Shown here: one piece after another, positions 59,901 through 64,000 of the stretch
Numbering within the stretch: the stretch's first letter is position 1
Layout of the letters: every line of letters begins with the position of its first letter
Source of the DNA: Cinclus cinclus
Lineage: Eukaryota; Chordata; Aves; Passeriformes; Cinclidae
Length of the DNA: 64,000 bases
Reading direction: 5' to 3'
Assembly (NCBI RefSeq): GCF_963662255.1
Contig: NC_085072.1
Location: 5,233,001-5,297,000 of the forward strand
The notes under the pieces: generated by a model
Database searches by the model: none
Told to the model about the DNA's origin: nothing
The model's input: the letters and a program-made list of their open reading frames with translations, nothing else
Translations under genes and position numbers: made by a program

Positions 59901-62375
59901 CCATGATTAACTTGCACCGTGATGGCTGAGGTCCATCCCACTCATTCCCCATCCAAGAAGAAATGATGTGTGGGGACACGAGTGACACAGGGTCATTCAG
60001 CTACTCACCCAGGCTCTCCCATGTGCTCCCAAACCACTGTAGCCCTCATTGTCCTCAGGTGGCCCTGGGTCTGCTGCAGCTGCTGGTGCAGGTGCTGCAG
60101 GTGATGCTCCAGGGCCCGGTTGCTCTCCTCCAGCTGCTGGTTCTCCCTGCTGGTGACTTGCTGGGAGCTGTGGAGGCTGCGGCAGCGCCGCTCCAGCTGC
60201 GGGATGGCAACCAGGACACTCACAGCCCGCCAAAATCCCCACCACAATAATTCATAACCACCTCCTCTAGACCCGGGGCTGAATTACACCCCCACCAGGA
60301 GAGTGGTGGGTGGGAAACTCAACTTGTGTCCTCTGGGGATGGAGGGGAGTGCGGGGATGGATGTGTAAAGGGTTCTGTGTGACAGAACCTGCAGCAAGGG
60401 CTGGTGGGGACACGCCGGGATCAGCCGTGCAGCACCGTGGGGTTGTTGCAGCACAGCCCAAGGACCCCTGACGCACAAAGGGGGGGTTGTGGCCAGCCCA
60501 CCTCCACCTGCGCCGCGACCAAGCGCTGCACCTCCCTCTCGCTGGCATCCAGCACTCGCTGCAGCTCCTCGCCGTGCTGCTGGCTCCGGGCCATGCTCTG
60601 GGGTGGCACAAGGACACTGGCACCCGCTCAACCATCGGCCGAGGGGGTTTGGGGTGCTGGGTCCCCCCGGCACGGCCAGCAAGGGAACAGGAGCAGCCGG
60701 GGGACAGAACCCACCTGCTGCTGCAGCCGCAGCTGCTCCTGCTGGATCTGCTGCTCCAGAGCCTCGCAGAGCTGCTGCACGTCCTTGTCGTGCTCGGCCA
60801 CACGCCTGTGGTGACAGCAGGGTCGGGGAGGGGTGTGAGACCCCGCTACAGGGGGTGCAGGACCCTGGGACCCCACGCTGCCCTCGGGAGCCTCAGGCTG
60901 CGGCTTGGTTTGCCCGGAGGGTGTCAGCCAGCACGGACGTGTCCGGCAGTCCGAGTCCGGCCTTTTTACCATCCCATCCGTGGCTGTAGAGGGAGCCCGA
61001 CCCCAAACATCGGCAAAATCTCTGCTCCGGCCTCTGGTGGATATGCTGAAAGCACCCAGGCTTCTCCGCACGGCTGGGGTGGCCCCCTCAGAGCCCCATC
61101 CCTGTCCCCATCCCTCCTGTGCTATCCCTGTGCACTACCCTGGGGTCACTCACTTGTTCAGAGCCAGCTCCAAAGCCTCCTTCTCGCTCCTGGCTTCTTG
61201 GATGCGGTGCCTCATCTTGGCCAGGAATTCCTCCAGGTTGTCCAGCAGCTGGGGCTCATCCTGCCGGAGCTTCACCCAGAGCTGCCAGATCTCCTCTCTG
61301 CAGGGAGAGGAGTGTTTTGGGGTGAGCATCCCCCCAGAACCCCCAAAGTCGGTCCAGCTGAGTCATTTAACTCACACTTCTTAAGGTGTGTGAGGACAGG
61401 TGAGCACTGGGGTCACTGACCCTGTTCCTATGCTCAGGCCAAAGGCACCTCCAAGGCATTTCTGGGCTCCCTGCCCATGTGCTGCTCTCCTGCCCCAAGC
61501 CTTTCCCCCTCTATCCATCCTGCAGGACACCCAGGGGTACCAAGCAGGGCACTTACTCTTCCAGGAGGTTGCCTGTGCCCAGCTGCTCCATGAAGGCAGC
61601 GAAATGTCTGCGCTCCTCGCTGTCCACCCCTTCCAGGGCCGGGGCAGGGAGGACCAGCCGGACCCTCCGCGACGCCGTCTTCCGCCGCCGGTGCTCCCTG
61701 GCGGCTTTTTGGGAGCTCAGGAACTGCCCTGCTGGCAGATATCCCAAATCCTCACTGCCCAGGCAGGGCAAGAGCAAAGCCCAAACCCCAAGACTTCCCC
61801 CTCCACAGCTTCAACAAAGTAGTTCAGCACAGCAGGACCCCGCACGGGGTGAGCTGAGAGCCGATCATGGGGATGATTGATCCTGTGCCACAGAGCAAAG
61901 GCAGCACTTCCCAATCCCCAGGACTGTGCCCAGGATCAGCCTGGGCTGCGCTTACAGAGCCCTGCCGTGAACTCCTCTGTGCCCAAGCTCCCGGTGCCAG
62001 CGACATCCAGCCCGTCGAACACAAGCTCCAGCTCCTCCCTGCTGCACGGCAAACCTTCCTCCTGCAATTTCTAAAAACAAGGCGAATCAGGGTAAAAACC
62101 CACCCGTCACACCATGTCCAGCGACCCCCTCAGTGCTGGACCCCAGGAGACACCCCCATCCTCACCTGCATGTCCGAGCGGGTGACAGCTCCCGCCTGCT
62201 CTGCGTCCCTGTCACTGAGGAGGTGCTGCACCCTCTGCACTATTTCAGATGCCCACGGTGGCTCCTCACCAGGGCTGGGTGCTGGCCCCGGGGCCTCCCT
62301 GGAGCCCTCCTGCAGCTGCTTGCGCCGGCTGGAGCCCAAGCGCCGGCCCTTGGCGGCCGCACGGCGCTCGGACAT
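50911..62375 (-). CDS. RAB44: RAB44: giant Rab GTPase with EF-hands, coiled coil and repeat exon
   Basis: Fifteen coding exons, phases all consistent: 62166-62375, 61956-62070, 61557-61731, 61154-61297, 60715-60805, 60502-60597, 60009-60196, 59607-59655, 59214-59308, 54097-58727, 53539-53620, 53085-53199, 52327-52428, 51447-51523, 50911-50998. They encode 2085 aa (human about 1021). The start MSERRAAAKGRR is the only ATG in frame. Two degenerate EF-hands (DAEQAGAVTRSD; DVAGTGSLGTEE) precede coiled coils (REEIWQLWVKL..., QQLCEALEQQIQQEQLRLQQQ, NRALEHHLQHLHQQLQQTQ). The Rab domain is complete: P-loop GDSHVGKTS, WDSAGQER, YRSMTKQFFRKADGVVLMYD, NKTD and ECSAASG. The C-terminal SCCW is a plausible geranylgeranylation site. 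Mammalian RAB44 regulates granule and lysosome traffic in myeloid cells. Exon 6 could instead end 6 bp earlier (CAG|GTGGAG), also in frame. Confidence 0.92.
54097..58727 (-). repeat. RAB44: RAB44 exon 10: 4.6-kb acidic repeat exon
   Basis: A single uninterrupted 4631-bp exon encodes about 1543 residues rich in Glu, Gly, Gln, Ala and Leu. Its middle holds five recognisable copies of a module of about 145 aa containing (E/G)SLDT-E-Q-S-GANVQLIA and GESTEADLQ, then a TEQGG-SDV stretch and an L-VEAEDAQAD stretch. Copies 1 and 4 are nearly identical, 2 and 3 less so, and copy 5 is strongly diverged. A degenerate upstream copy is visible near NMELLAEVEADLQ. The exon ends with the beginning of the Rab domain, including the P-loop. 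It appears disordered, with no membrane segment. Confidence 0.88.
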
Positions 62376-64000
62376 GGCACTGGCCAGAGGGGACACTGTG
62401 GGTGCTGAGCCTCGCTGGCCCTGTCCTCACTGAACACCTTTGCTCTGGCCTGGTGGGAGACAGCAGAGAGGGACCGAGCTGGAAATTCATTTTGCTGCTG
62501 TCGAGGGCCCAAACCCCAATTGCTGAGGAAGGTTTGGCAACAGGAAGGGAAAGCTCTTATCTCCGATTGCACGGCTCACAGGGACCCTGAATCCACAGCA
62601 GCAACGGCTGCTCCTGCTGGGCATCCCAGGGGCTCCCAGCCCAGCTCCCACCTGCTGAACAGCTCTTCCTGCCACGGGCCAAGCAGCCATCCCAAACCTC
62701 CCCATGCCCTTCCCCGGCTGTGGAGGATGCACAGGGCACCAGCAAGGGCTACCCAGGAGTTGACAGAGCCAGGAGGTGACACCAGCAAAGGACCAGCTAA
62801 GGTGATGCTGGAGGGCTGAGCAAGACGTGCTGGTTCCACCTGCCTTCTCAGAGCTCAGGCAGCACCTTTTAAAATTCCTCCCCCAGTCTTCACAGCTGTG
62901 AGTCACCTCTGGGCCACGAGGCCTCAGGAGGTTTCCATCACGCTGCTGCTCGCCCAGGCTTGTGGGGCCTGAGCTGGGGACCCCCAGTGCCCTGTCCCCA
63001 GCCTGGGTGGGTGGCCGTGTCACTGACAGCCACCATGCCATCCCCAGGAGGGGCTGTTCTTTGTGTGGCAAAGCTCAAACTCCGAGGGAAAGGAACCACA
63101 GCCGTGGGGAGCAGTGACGCAGAGCAAGGGGCTGTGCACGACCTGGCTGAGCCCAGCTCTCCCTTCCCAGCCTGGGGAGATGCCAGCTCCTCCAGCTCTC
63201 TGCCCCCTCCCTTTTCCATAAGAAACAGATCCTGATAAAACCCAGTGTACATCAGAAATGGGAACAGGGCTCAAAACCAGCCCCAGCCCCTTAAGGCAAG
63301 AGGGTCTTGTGGAGTTGCTGGAGTCCTACAGGACCAGAAACACCTTTGTGGTGGTCCCAGCCTCTAAGACAGCAGAAGTGAGAGCTCTGGGGGGCAAGGA
63401 GGTGTTTAAGGCATGGAGAAGGCCCTGGTTACCTGTCCCAGCCCCAGGGGAGGTAAGCTGAGCCCACAGCATGATGGAGGCACTGAACAAGCAGGGGGAT
63501 GGGATGGGATGGGATGGGATGGGATGGGATGGGATGGGATGGGATGGGATGGGATGGGATGGGATGGGATGGAAATTGTGCCCCCCCCAGCCAAGCAGGG
63601 TCCCCCATGGCTTCACCAGCTCCCAGTGTCCTGCCTCCCTCCACAGCACCCTGTGCTGCTCCCAGGCCTCAGAAAGGGGCCCCCAGCCACAGTCCCTCAC
63701 AGGCAGCAGGAAAAACCCCCTTGGATTCCCAACAGCAAAAAATACATCCTTATTTCCCTCACTTTTCTATTTCTTCATGTGATTCCCAAGCTATCCCAGA
63801 GCAGCAGGACTTACCCTCCTGACGTGCCAAGAGGGATGCTCAGTGTTGGGGCAGACGAGGTCGAGGGGCTGCTCAGGTCAGAGGGGAGCTGGTCCCACCC
63901 CGAGGGTGCCCAGGCCACCCCGTGGCCCTGCTCTCATCTCTCTTACTCAAGGCACTTTCCGTTCTGGGCTGACACAACTGCCGGTGCTCACACATTTCCT
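62376..64000 (-). other. RAB44 5' flank with likely non-coding first exon
   Basis: On the minus strand, CACCCACAG at about 62397-62405 is a good acceptor for a 5' UTR exon leading to the ATG at 62375. A strong donor (GTAAGT, 63809-63814) follows GGCACGTCAGGAGG, so an untranslated first exon may begin within 63815-64000. A (GGGAT)n array lies in the intron between them. No other gene is visible. Confidence 0.45.
63496..63572. repeat. (GGGAT)n pentanucleotide array
   Basis: About 15 perfect tandem copies of GGGAT. Every unit supplies a G triplet separated by AT, so the + strand can form stacked G-quadruplexes. Confidence 0.95.

Noticed and set aside
1..64000. tRNA, rRNA, intact retrotransposon or endogenous virus
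   Set aside because: None seen by eye; only short, 5'-truncated CR1 fragments were recognised.

Overview
The window is vertebrate nuclear DNA, almost certainly from a bird and probably from the homologue of chicken chromosome 26. The genes are split into short GT-AG exons. CR1-type LINE fragments are scattered through the introns. Two let-7 hairpins match the chicken let-7k/let-7j pair. The three protein genes (PI16, C6orf89, RAB44) are neighbours on human 6p21. Species cannot be told from the sequence. No bacterial, viral or CRISPR features were seen.

Layout, left to right. (1) 1-2178 shows nothing I recognise. (2) A 23-bp minisatellite (2179-2553) abuts two let-7 hairpins on the + strand (about 2573-2671 and 2763-2859). 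(3) PI16 lies on the minus strand at 8438-15862. It has six coding exons encoding a signal peptide, a CAP domain, a very large Thr/Pro/Lys/Glu mucin-like stalk and a GPI-type hydrophobic tail. (4) 18543-22100 is a decayed tandem copy of the PI16 region. It is a patchwork of near-identical and strongly diverged blocks, and includes a broken PI16 exon 2. (5) C6orf89 (BRAP) lies on the minus strand at about 26-46 kb, with a CpG-rich promoter near 46.4 kb that carries a G-rich minisatellite. (6) 47-50 kb holds no gene, although mammals have CPNE5 and PPIL1 at this place. (7) RAB44 lies on the minus strand at 50911-62375. It has 15 coding exons whose reading phases all fit. They encode degenerate EF-hands, coiled coils, a huge acidic repeat exon and a complete Rab GTPase domain. 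(8) 62.4-64 kb is upstream flank with a likely non-coding first exon of RAB44 and a (GGGAT)n array.

The three protein genes all read right to left, as in mammals, but they are not an operon and have unrelated jobs. PI16 makes a GPI-anchored CAP-family surface glycoprotein. C6orf89 makes a single-pass membrane protein. RAB44 makes a large membrane-trafficking GTPase. The striking common feature is expansion of tandem repeats: a coding VNTR doubles PI16 in length, a repeat exon doubles RAB44, and further arrays sit beside let-7, in PI16 intron 1 (perfect STAT-type motifs) and in the C6orf89 promoter. Exon borders below were read by eye from splice consensus and phase; identities of PI16, C6orf89 and RAB44 rest on remembered family sequence and synteny, not on a search.
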